64,000 nt of DNA, taken from assembly GCA_027484825.1 (NCBI GenBank), contig JAIXSE010000031.1, forward strand, positions 34,823 to 98,822, in the 5' to 3' direction. A program made the position numbers and the translations under genes. This document shows, one piece after another, positions 38,844-47,406 of the stretch. Every line of letters begins with the position of its first letter. The stretch's first letter is position 1. The DNA comes from Rubrivivax sp. Its GTDB lineage: Bacteria; Pseudomonadota; Gammaproteobacteria; Burkholderiales; Burkholderiaceae_C. The notes under the pieces were generated by a model that made no database searches, was not told where the DNA came from, and worked only from the letters and a program-made list of their open reading frames with translations.

Positions 38844-39227
38844 ATGTCTTTAACGAATTTGTCATCAATCCATCCGACCGGTGCCGACGGCGCCTGGTCT
38901 TTGCAAGCCGGTGAAGCCATGCGACTGCCGATCGGTCCAGGCCAGCGGGAACTCCGGGTGGTGGAGGGGCGCGTGTGGGTCACCCAGCGCGGGGCACTGG
39001 ACCTGCCGTCGGACGATTACTGGCTGGAAGCTGGAGACGCGCTGGACCTGCCCAGTGGCGCTGAGCTGGTGGTCGAAGCGTGGCCGCAGGCCCGGTTCCA
39101 GTTGCTGGTGCCGCCGCAGGCGTGCGCCCAGCGGCGTGCGGCCAAGCCGCTCAACCGGCTTTCCGGCCTTTCGACGCGGCTCTCGAGCCGGCTGCTGAGC
39201 TGGCTGCCGCGCCCGACGACGGCTTGA
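38844..39227 (+). CDS. DUF2917 domain protein
   Basis: LQAGEAMRLPIGPGQRELRVVEGRVWVTQRGALDLPSDDYWLEAGDALDLPSG; divergent from LysR gene. Confidence 0.75.
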   Translation: MSLTNLSSIHPTGADGAWSLQAGEAMRLPIGPGQRELRVVEGRVWVTQRGALDLPSDDYWLEAGDALDLPSGAELVVEAWPQARFQLLVPPQACAQRRAAKPLNRLSGLSTRLSSRLLSWLPRPTTA

Positions 39228-39591
39228 CCGTCTTGGCATTGGCCGACCGAAGCGCGGCCTCCATGGCCAGCCGCGCCCACGGTGCCATCAGCGCCGCCGA
39301 CTCCAGGGCCTCTTCGGGCGGCTGGTAGTAGCCCAGCGAAGCGGTGGTGACCGATCCGTCCTTCGACCGCCGGTCATACCGGAACTCGGCACATCCAGCC
39401 GCCTCAAATCGTGGCCGGGTCTGCGCATCGGTTTTCAGATAGAGCTGGTCCCCGGAGATGATGGCCACGAACACGTCATCGGCATACAAGCCATGACCAC
39501 CAAACATCCTCTTGGAATGTATGGGGCCCAGCACCGCTAGCAATTCCATGCAGTGCGCCACAAAGCCGTTGTCCAGGCGAGTCGTTCCCAT
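39151..39591 (-). CDS. TfoX N-terminal domain protein
   Basis: HCMELLAVLGPIHSKRMFGGHGLYADDVFVAIISGDQLYLKTD. Confidence 0.88.
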   Translation of the reverse strand: MGTTRLDNGFVAHCMELLAVLGPIHSKRMFGGHGLYADDVFVAIISGDQLYLKTDAQTRPRFEAAGCAEFRYDRRSKDGSVTTASLGYYQPPEEALESAALMAPWARLAMEAALRSANAKTVKPSSGAAASSAAGSRAASKGRKAG

Positions 39592-39674
39592 GGGGGCCCA
39601 CTCTAGCGCGCGCCACGCGGGACGGCCACAATCAGCGCAGCCGGGGCCACGGGGCCCGGGACATCGGGAGCGGG

Positions 39675-40385
39675 ATGGATTCTCAGGACACGACGCCGGA
39701 ACAAACGCCGGGTGACAGGCCGGAACAATCGCCAGGGCAGAGGCGGGACGTGCCTGCGGGCGACTCTGCTTCCTCTGCAGCTTCCACCGCTGCTTCTGCC
39801 GCTGCTTCGGACCAGGCGCTGGCCGCGCGCAAGGCCCTGCGCGATCAGCTCATCCAGGAACGCCTGGACCTCCCTGGCCGCCTGGACCTGTCCGAGCAAC
39901 TGCAGCGCGTGCTGCGGGTGTGGCTGGTGGCCCGCAAGGAACTCCGTATTGCGGCCTACTGGCCGATCAAGGGCGAATTCGACCCCATGCCGGCGCTCTA
40001 CCGCTGGAGCGAGGTGGACGGGCAGCGCCGCATCGGCCTGCCGGTGGTGGACCGGGACGAGCAACGGCTGCGCTTTCACATCTGGTACCCCGGCTGCCCG
40101 ATGGAAGAGGACGGCACCGGCATCACCAAACCCAAGGACACCGAAGCCTTCGAGCCGCAACTGCTGCTGCTGCCCTGCCTGGGGTATGGCCCGGGTGGCA
40201 TCCGGCTGGGCTATGGAGGGGGCTTCATGAAGCGCACCATTGCGCGCATCGAGCCAAAGCCGCTGGTGGTGGGGCTGGGCTACAGCAACGGTTTCCAGCC
40301 TACGCTGACCGCCCTGCCGAACGATGTCCGGCTGGACGCCATGCTGACTGACATGGGCCTGGTCTGGGAGAATCCCCGCGCATGA
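39675..40385 (+). CDS. 5-formyltetrahydrofolate cyclo-ligase-like protein (copy 2, divergent), Ala/Ser-rich N-terminus
   Basis: IAAYWPIKGEFDP, LLLLPCLGYGPGGIRLGYGGGFMKRTIARI; ATGA overlap with next gene. Confidence 0.85.
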   Translation: MDSQDTTPEQTPGDRPEQSPGQRRDVPAGDSASSAASTAASAAASDQALAARKALRDQLIQERLDLPGRLDLSEQLQRVLRVWLVARKELRIAAYWPIKGEFDPMPALYRWSEVDGQRRIGLPVVDRDEQRLRFHIWYPGCPMEEDGTGITKPKDTEAFEPQLLLLPCLGYGPGGIRLGYGGGFMKRTIARIEPKPLVVGLGYSNGFQPTLTALPNDVRLDAMLTDMGLVWENPRA

Positions 40386-41797
40386 CGCTCGCTTCTACTC
40401 ATTCGAACACTGCCACCCCCGCCGTCACTGCCGTCACTGCCGCTTCCGGCGTGGCCTTGGCATCCGGGTCGGCGAACCCCGCGGCCCTCTCCACGCTGTA
40501 TGCCGAGCATCTGGCGGAGCAGCAGCGGCGCAGCGAACATGCGCTGCAGCGGGGCGGTTTTGATGCACTGGTCATCGCCTCCGGCATCGAGAAGTTTGCT
40601 TTCCTGGATGACCGTCCCTACGTCTTCCAGCCCAATCCGCATTTCAAGCTGTGGGTGCCGCTGGTGCAGCATCCGGACAGCTGGCTGGTGATCCGTCCCG
40701 GCCACAAGCCGCGCCTGGTGTATTGCCAGCCGGAGGACTACTGGCATGTGCCGCCGGCCGCGCCCAGCGGTTTCTGGGTCGAGCATTTCGAGCTGATCAT
40801 CGTGCGCCGCGCCGAGGACGCCTTGCCGCATCTGCAGGTGCCGGGCCGTCTGGCGGTGATCGGAGAAGCGGATGCGGCGCTGGGCGAAGTGGTGCCCAAC
40901 AATCCGCCCGCCGTGCTCAATGCGCTGCACTATGCCCGCGCGGTCAAGACGCCGTATGAGCTGCTGCGCATGCGGGACGCGTCGGTGCTGGGCGCCAAGG
41001 GGCATCTTGCGTCCCAGCGGGCCTTCCGAGAAGGGGCCTCCGAAGCCGAGGTGCACCGCGCGTATCTGACCGCCGTCGGCATGGCCGAGCGGGATCTGCC
41101 TTACGGCAACATCGTGGCGCTCAATGAGCATTGCGCGGTGCTGCACTACCAATACCAGGAGGTGGTGGCGCCGGCGCAGTCGCTGTCGCTGCTGGTGGAT
41201 GCTGGCGCGCACAGCTGCGGTTATGCGTCGGACATCACCCGCACCACCGGCAATGGCGATGCGACCTTCCAGGCCTTGCTGGACGCGATGGAAGCATCTC
41301 AGCTGCGTCTGGTGGACCGGGTGCGCGCAGGTACGGACTATCGCGACGTTCACCTGGCGGCGCATGCGGAATGCGCGCGGGTGCTGCGAGCGCTGGGCAT
41401 TGTGAAGATGGACGAGGAAGCGATGCTGGCCCAGCGGGTCACCAGCACCTTCCTGCCGCATGGCATCGGCCATCTGCTGGGCCTGCAGGTGCATGACATC
41501 GGCGGCTTCATGAAGGATGAAGACGGCGGCACCTTGCCCAAGCCGGAGGGCCATCCCTATCTGCGTCTGACGCGGGTGCTGCAACCGGGCATGGTGGTGA
41601 CCATCGAGCCGGGTCTGTACTTCATTCCGATGCTGCTGGAGAAGCTGCGCGCAACGCCGGCGGCCGCCCAGGTGGACTGGGCGCTGGTGAAGCATCTGAG
41701 CGCGTTCGGCGGGGTGCGGATTGAGGACGATGTGGCCTGCCGTGCCGAAGGGGCGCCGGAGAATCTGACGCGGGATGCGTTTGAGCAGGTGGGGTGA
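40382..41797 (+). CDS. pepQ: M24 family Xaa-Pro dipeptidase (PepQ-like)
   Basis: LLVDAGAHSCGYASDITRT, FLPHGIGHLLGLQVHD, VVTIEPGLYFIP, GGVRIEDDV. Confidence 0.93.
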   Translation: MTLASTHSNTATPAVTAVTAASGVALASGSANPAALSTLYAEHLAEQQRRSEHALQRGGFDALVIASGIEKFAFLDDRPYVFQPNPHFKLWVPLVQHPDSWLVIRPGHKPRLVYCQPEDYWHVPPAAPSGFWVEHFELIIVRRAEDALPHLQVPGRLAVIGEADAALGEVVPNNPPAVLNALHYARAVKTPYELLRMRDASVLGAKGHLASQRAFREGASEAEVHRAYLTAVGMAERDLPYGNIVALNEHCAVLHYQYQEVVAPAQSLSLLVDAGAHSCGYASDITRTTGNGDATFQALLDAMEASQLRLVDRVRAGTDYRDVHLAAHAECARVLRALGIVKMDEEAMLAQRVTSTFLPHGIGHLLGLQVHDIGGFMKDEDGGTLPKPEGHPYLRLTRVLQPGMVVTIEPGLYFIPMLLEKLRATPAAAQVDWALVKHLSAFGGVRIEDDVACRAEGAPENLTRDAFEQVG

Positions 41798-41928
41798 GGG
41801 TCACTCACCCCCTGTTTTCGACTGCTGCTGCACGCGCCGATACCGTTTGCCCCATGGGTCAGCGCTCAGGCGTCTGGGCCCCTAGTCTTCGGGCCGACCG
41901 ATTCGGGTCTGCTTCAAGCCTTTGATCC

Positions 41929-42504
41929 ATGAAAATTTCCGCCCTCATTGCAGCTGTCGCTGTCAGTGCCCTTGCAACCGCCCTGGCCAAACCGGCCGGC
42001 CTTCCTGCCGGATGGATGGAGACCGGCGATGCCAAGGACACTTGCCAAAGTTCGGTGGTCACCGCCCTTGGCGCCCCCAGTGCCAAGGTCTTCAACATTG
42101 AATGCAAGGCAGGCCCCCAGGGCTTCTGGACGCTGATGCAGCAGGTCTCCGGCACCGACTACGCCGGCAAACGCGTGCGCCTGAGCGCGCAACTCCGTGG
42201 CGAGAAGGTGGCCGGCTGGGGCGGTGTCTGGATGCGCAGCGACAGCGGTCAACGCTCGGGCACTGCCTTTGACAACATGAATGACCGCCCCTTGAAGGGC
42301 GACTTTGGCTGGCAATCGGCACAGGTCGTTCTGGACATTCCGGCGGACACGACGGCGCTGAGTTTTGGCTTCCTCATCGAAGGCAGCGGTCGCCTGCAGG
42401 CGACTCGATTCCAGCTCGAGGTGGTGCCGAGCACGACGCCCACCACGACCAAGATCACCGCCCGCGATCTGCCGCGACAAGCGGAAAACCTGACGCCTCC
42501 GTGA
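41929..42504 (+). CDS. Secreted protein with predicted carbohydrate-binding-like beta-sandwich
   Basis: Signal peptide MKISALIAAVAVSALATALA; GVWMRSDSGQRSGTAFDNMNDRPLKGDFGWQSAQVVLDIPADTTALSFGFLIEGSG. Confidence 0.65.
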   Translation: MKISALIAAVAVSALATALAKPAGLPAGWMETGDAKDTCQSSVVTALGAPSAKVFNIECKAGPQGFWTLMQQVSGTDYAGKRVRLSAQLRGEKVAGWGGVWMRSDSGQRSGTAFDNMNDRPLKGDFGWQSAQVVLDIPADTTALSFGFLIEGSGRLQATRFQLEVVPSTTPTTTKITARDLPRQAENLTPP

Positions 42505-43556
42505 ATCCGAGGGACGGCCGTTGGGGCCATGATCTGGCGCAGGTGCTGAACGAAGACGGCGTGGGATGGCGTCGGGTCTTCCCCTTGCTGGCCGGGCCTG
42601 GACTGTTTCTGGTGACAGCGCCCTGGCTTCGAGAGCATCCGGCCTGGGCCTTGTCCGTGGGACTGTGGTCGGGGCATGCCGTCACGGATGGATTGACGGG
42701 TTGGTTGGGCCGGCGCGTGTCAGAGGGCCCTCTGCGCCGACTCTCCCTGTCGCTGGTCCTTGTGCTGGTGCTGGTGCTGGCACTGCTGGCGGGCGCCATG
42801 CTGGGATGGGCCTGCGAGTTGGCCCTGACGACCGCGCTGCTGGACCTTGATGGGCGGATCACCCGATTCTGGCTACACCTCAGTTTCGGTGCCGCATTGA
42901 TCGGCCTGCCGCTGCTTCAGGGGCTGCGCCGTGTCCGTGCCCTGCGACGGGTGGAGCAGGAACGTGCGCTGCTGCGCGCCGAGCTGATGTTGCTGCAGGC
43001 CCAGATCGAGCCGCACTTCCTGTTCAACACCCTGGCGACACTGCGAAGCTTCGTGCGTCAGGGCTCGGAACGCGCACTCCCGCTGCTGGACGCGATCACC
43101 GGACTGCTGGAGGGCACGCTGGAGCGCCTGCGCCAGCACGAGCATTCGACGCTGGGAGAGGAGGTCGAGATGGTCCGGCACTATCTCGCCATCATGTCTC
43201 TGCGCCTAGGGGAGCGACTCGTTCATCGGGTCGAGGTGGACGCTGCGCTGTATGGCTTCCGATTGCCGCCGCTGATGCTGCAGCCATTGGTGGAAAACGC
43301 CATCCGCCACGGCATTGAATGCAGCGAGGACGGCGGCACGATCCAGCTGATGGCACAGGTCTCTGGCACGCAGCTTCGGCTGCAGATCACCAACAGCGGC
43401 GGCCCGTTGAACACCGCCTCAAGCGCGGGACACGGCATGGCCATTGCCAACCTTCGGCAGCGACTGCAGGCGCTGTATGGCGACCGCGCCAGCCTGACGC
43501 TCGCCACCAACCGTGCGGGGCTGACCGAGGCCACGCTCCTCCTTCCGCAGACATGA
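42501..43556 (+). CDS. LytS/His_kinase-type sensor histidine kinase
   Basis: Multiple TM segments; QIEPHFLFNTLATLRSFV; C-terminal ATPase LMLQPLVENAIRHGI; GTGA overlap with preceding gene. Confidence 0.93.
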   Translation: MNPRDGRWGHDLAQVLNEDGVGWRRVFPLLAGPGLFLVTAPWLREHPAWALSVGLWSGHAVTDGLTGWLGRRVSEGPLRRLSLSLVLVLVLVLALLAGAMLGWACELALTTALLDLDGRITRFWLHLSFGAALIGLPLLQGLRRVRALRRVEQERALLRAELMLLQAQIEPHFLFNTLATLRSFVRQGSERALPLLDAITGLLEGTLERLRQHEHSTLGEEVEMVRHYLAIMSLRLGERLVHRVEVDAALYGFRLPPLMLQPLVENAIRHGIECSEDGGTIQLMAQVSGTQLRLQITNSGGPLNTASSAGHGMAIANLRQRLQALYGDRASLTLATNRAGLTEATLLLPQT

Positions 43557-44245
43557 CGACCGCACTGCTCGCTGACGACGAACCGCCCCTGCTGCAGGAA
43601 TTGGAGCAACTGCTGGCACAGGCCTGGCCCGAGCTCATCATCGCGGGCCGCGCCCACAATGGCAGCGAGGCCCGCCGCATGCTTGATGCATTGCGGCCCG
43701 ACATTGCTTTTCTCGACATTCGGATGCCAGGCATCGATGGCCTTTCGCTGGCGGGGCTGGCCCCAGCCGGCACCCGCATCGTGTTCGTGACCGCGCATCC
43801 TGAGCATGCCCTGGACGCTTTCGACCATGGCGCGGTGGACTACCTGCGGAAGCCGCTGACGCCGGCTCGCCTGGCCGCAACGGTGCAGCGACTCCAGGCG
43901 CAGACGAGTGCAACGCCCCGGCTGCGATTTCTTCAAGCCTGGACCGGCAACACGATGAAGCTGCTGGAGGTGGAGCAATTGGCCTCGTTGCGCTCAGAGC
44001 TGCGGCATACACGTGCCATCAGTCAAAGGGGCGAGCAGCTGTTGCTGCGCATGTCGCTGAGCGAATTGATGGCGGCACTGGATCCTGAAGCGTTCTGGCA
44101 GATCCATCGCGGATCCGTGGTGAATGCCCGGGCCATCGAGCGCATTGAACGTCGCGACGACGGTGAGTTGTGGGTGGTTTTGCGAGGCCAGCTTCAAGCG
44201 CTACCGGTGAGTCGCGCGCATCGCAGTCGATTCCGCGGGATGTAG
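43553..44245 (+). CDS. LytTR-family response regulator
   Basis: Receiver ALLADDEPPLLQELEQLL, IAFLDIRMPGIDGLSL; LytTR domain FWQIHRGSVVNARAIERIER; ATGA overlap with kinase. Confidence 0.94.
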   Translation: MTTALLADDEPPLLQELEQLLAQAWPELIIAGRAHNGSEARRMLDALRPDIAFLDIRMPGIDGLSLAGLAPAGTRIVFVTAHPEHALDAFDHGAVDYLRKPLTPARLAATVQRLQAQTSATPRLRFLQAWTGNTMKLLEVEQLASLRSELRHTRAISQRGEQLLLRMSLSELMAALDPEAFWQIHRGSVVNARAIERIERRDDGELWVVLRGQLQALPVSRAHRSRFRGM

Positions 44246-44293
44246 CGGGATGGCTTGGGAACTGTGCAGCGCGTGGGACTACCATGACGTCCC

Positions 44294-44740
44294 ATGAACC
44301 ACCCAAGCCACTACTCCTGCCTTCTGGAGACGCCTTCCATTCAAACGTATCAAGCGCTGCGTGTCGGCTCCGGCCTGAGTGGCAAGACGGACGAAGCAGC
44401 CGCCCGAGGATTGCCCAATACCTTGTTTGCGGTGCAGATCCTGTTGGAGGGGCAGCCGGTTGGCATGGGGCGTGTCATCGGGGACGGCGGCTGCTTCTTT
44501 CAAGTGGTGGACATTGCCGTCCTCAAGGCGCATCAGGGCCAGGGGCTGGGGAAACGCATCATGGGTGAGATCCTCCGCTACATCGAGACCCATGTCCCTG
44601 TCAGCGGCTATGTGAGCCTGATTGCGGATGGTCAGGCGAAAGATCTCTATGCGCAGTTTGGCTTTGTTGAAACGGCGCCGCATTCGGTTGGCATGGCGTA
44701 CAGACGGCCAATGCCGGCGGCCAAGGCTGGCGAGGCCTGA
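44294..44740 (+). CDS. GNAT-family N-acetyltransferase
   Basis: VVDIAVLKAHQGQGLGKRIMGEIL, LYAQFGFVETAPHSVGMAYRRP. Confidence 0.92.
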   Translation: MNHPSHYSCLLETPSIQTYQALRVGSGLSGKTDEAAARGLPNTLFAVQILLEGQPVGMGRVIGDGGCFFQVVDIAVLKAHQGQGLGKRIMGEILRYIETHVPVSGYVSLIADGQAKDLYAQFGFVETAPHSVGMAYRRPMPAAKAGEA

Positions 44741-44773
44741 GCACTGCAGACATCGCCGCGGAGGCTCCCATCC

Positions 44774-46345
44774 CTAGGCCGACGTCGCGCTGCCGCCGGC
44801 GGCGAGTTCGGCCCAATCGAGTTCCTGGACCAGCATTCTGTAGGCCTGCTCGCCGATGGCATGGTGATTGCGCAGCTCAATGGCCCGCCGACGTGCAGCC
44901 GCGATGGCCTGCCGTCTGAGGGGGCCTGCCGGGACCTCGGAGATTGGAACGGTCGCTTCCCGACTGGTGTTGAGATCCACGACGGCTTGATACTCCTTGG
45001 CCAGCAGGCGAGCCGGCAGGGAGTCATCCCCTGAGACCGACGCCAGAAGCGCTTGGTAAATGGCCACCCGGCCGCTGCGGACCTCCGCAGAAATGGGGTC
45101 GTCCGGTTCCGTGACCTTGAGCATCCGAATGAGAGGCTTCATCGTCAGGCCTTGAAGGACGAGGGTTCCGAACACCACCGTGAATGCGCTGAGCAGAATC
45201 AGGTCGCGGTAAGGAAACGGCGCGCCGTCAGACAGCGTCTCCGGGATCGCGAACGCTGCGGCCAGTGTCACGATACCTCGCATGCCGGCCCAGGCCACCA
45301 CGACGCCGCTGCCCCAGCGCTTCTTGTCTGCGGGGGCGTGATCGGCCTTGCGCAGGCCCCGCATCACGAAGGCGCTGTAGCCCATGACCCACAGGAACCG
45401 GCTCACGATGGCCACGGTCAGCACCGCCAGGGCAACGACGATGGCCTCTGTGCGGTCCGCACCAGGGCCCAGGCGCTCCCATATCGGCCGCAGCTGCATG
45501 CCAATCAGAACGAACGCCAAGGCATTCAGGACAAAGACCACGGTCTCCCAGACCGCCCAGATGGGCACTCGCATACGGGCCGGTATCTGGGGGCCGCCCC
45601 CCCTGGCCATCGTCATTGCGAAGGTCACCATCGTCAGGATGCCGGACAGCCCGATTTTCTCCGCGGCGATCCACACACCGAAGGTGAAGGCGAACTGCAG
45701 GATCAGTGAGGTCGGCACATGCTGCGGAATGCTCAGAAGCGGCCGCAGCAGGTGGGCCAGGCCAACGCCAGCTGCGACGCTACCAACCACGGTCAACAGA
45801 AACACCGGCAGGAGGTCACCGATGCCCAGCGGGCCGCTGATGGCCGCCATCAGCGCGAGCCGATAGACGAAGAGCGCACTGGCATCGTTCAGCAGGCTCT
45901 CCCCCTCCAGAATGCTCAGCACCCGGTGCGGCAGGCCCACCTGGCGCATGACCGCCGTGGCTGCTGCGGCGTCGGGCGGAGCCACGATGGCCCCCAGCGC
46001 CACCGCAATGGCCCAGGGCATGCCGGGAACCAGCCAACGACAGACGACGGCCACACCGACCACCGTCGTTCCCACCGCGGCGATCACCAGACCCGAAACC
46101 GGCCGCCAGTTGGCCCGGAGATCTCGCACGGAGGTGTCGTAGGCCGCATCGAGCAGCACGGGGGCCACGAACAGCGTCAGTGCCAGTTCAGGATCCAGCA
46201 CCCATTGAGGGCTGTGCGGCAGGAAGGCCAGCCCCGCCCCGCCCAGCGCCAGCAGCGTTGGGTAGGGCGCGCCGATACGCCTGGCCAGCTCCGCCAAGAC
46301 CGCCGCGGCGATCAGCAGCAGGATGATCCACTCGAAAGTTTCCAT
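44774..46345 (-). CDS. Na+/H+ antiporter (CPA1 family)
   Basis: Multi-TM; ALGAIVAPPDAAAATAVMRQVGLPHRVLSILEGESLLNDASALFVYR. Confidence 0.92.
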   Translation of the reverse strand: METFEWIILLLIAAAVLAELARRIGAPYPTLLALGGAGLAFLPHSPQWVLDPELALTLFVAPVLLDAAYDTSVRDLRANWRPVSGLVIAAVGTTVVGVAVVCRWLVPGMPWAIAVALGAIVAPPDAAAATAVMRQVGLPHRVLSILEGESLLNDASALFVYRLALMAAISGPLGIGDLLPVFLLTVVGSVAAGVGLAHLLRPLLSIPQHVPTSLILQFAFTFGVWIAAEKIGLSGILTMVTFAMTMARGGGPQIPARMRVPIWAVWETVVFVLNALAFVLIGMQLRPIWERLGPGADRTEAIVVALAVLTVAIVSRFLWVMGYSAFVMRGLRKADHAPADKKRWGSGVVVAWAGMRGIVTLAAAFAIPETLSDGAPFPYRDLILLSAFTVVFGTLVLQGLTMKPLIRMLKVTEPDDPISAEVRSGRVAIYQALLASVSGDDSLPARLLAKEYQAVVDLNTSREATVPISEVPAGPLRRQAIAAARRRAIELRNHHAIGEQAYRMLVQELDWAELAAGGSATSA

Positions 46346-46392
46346 GGCGTCAGTGCGTGAGGGCCTTTGGTTGCTTTGGACCTGGGCGGCCG

Positions 46393-47406
46393 CTACTGGC
46401 CCGCTTGTGCGGGCAGCCGCTGGAGAATGTAGTCACTGACCTTGGTCGCCGACGGCGAAATCAAGGTGTCCACTCGGTTCACCAGCAGATAGGCATCTTG
46501 TCCGACCCGCGTCACGGCGACGGGGAATGAGGCGGCCGCCTTGGCCAGTTCGACCACCTCGGCCGTTTGCCACCCATCGCTCGACTTGAGTTGAATCGCA
46601 CGGTCGTGTCCGGAATTCTGGGCGACCACCAGTACGCCTGGGGCCACAAGCTCGATGCCGTCGGCCCCCGGCATGGCGGCAGAGAGTTGAACCGGATGGA
46701 CCTCCGGCCTGGGCTTCAGCGAGATGCGGAACAACTCACCGGAGTTGTGCTTGCCGACCAGCAGAAACCCGCCGGGGTGATAGACGATGCCATTGAGATT
46801 GAAGTTCTCCCCGGTGAAAAGCTCGCTGTTGACCAGCACACGCGCGTTGAAATGCTTGTCGACAACGTACACGACGGGCGCGAAGCTGTCGGTCACATAG
46901 ATGTTCCCGTCCGGGTCGAACGCCAGGTCATTGGCGCATCGCGCGCCCTGGGACAGCGGCGCCAGGTCAATGAAGCGCCGCTCCCTCCCTGTTGTGGCAT
47001 CAAAGGCGACGATGGCTGCAACCTTGCCTTGCGTGCTGGGCGAACTCCGCGTTGCCACGCCGATGTCGCACAGCGCGGCCCAGACCCAGTTGCGCCTGGC
47101 GTCGTATTTGATGCCGCTTGATCCGAACATCCGGACGTCGGATGCAAAGGGCTTGTATTGGCCGTCCAGCGAGACCTTGCCCAGGGTTCCTTTGCGAAGC
47201 GATCCCACAAAGAAGACCTTCTGGCGTGGAGACCAGGCCATGCTTTCCGGATACGAATCTTCGGCGTGAAAGCTGATGGCGGGGGGATGCAACGCGGCCT
47301 CCGCGTCCTTGGCCAAAGCAAGCGATGGCCCGATCAACGACAGAAGAGCCGCTGCGGTGAAGAAGGTGAACAAACGCATGAGTGGGTGTCCTGTGAAGAG
47401 AATCAA
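46393..47406 (-). CDS. Secreted NHL/SMP-30-like beta-propeller protein
   Basis: Signal peptide; ARCANDLAFDPDGNIYVTDSFAPVVYVVD, NLNGIVYHPGGFLLVGKHNSGELFRI; ATG overlaps upstream MFS stop. Confidence 0.75.
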   Translation of the reverse strand: MILFTGHPLMRLFTFFTAAALLSLIGPSLALAKDAEAALHPPAISFHAEDSYPESMAWSPRQKVFFVGSLRKGTLGKVSLDGQYKPFASDVRMFGSSGIKYDARRNWVWAALCDIGVATRSSPSTQGKVAAIVAFDATTGRERRFIDLAPLSQGARCANDLAFDPDGNIYVTDSFAPVVYVVDKHFNARVLVNSELFTGENFNLNGIVYHPGGFLLVGKHNSGELFRISLKPRPEVHPVQLSAAMPGADGIELVAPGVLVVAQNSGHDRAIQLKSSDGWQTAEVVELAKAAASFPVAVTRVGQDAYLLVNRVDTLISPSATKVSDYILQRLPAQAGQ

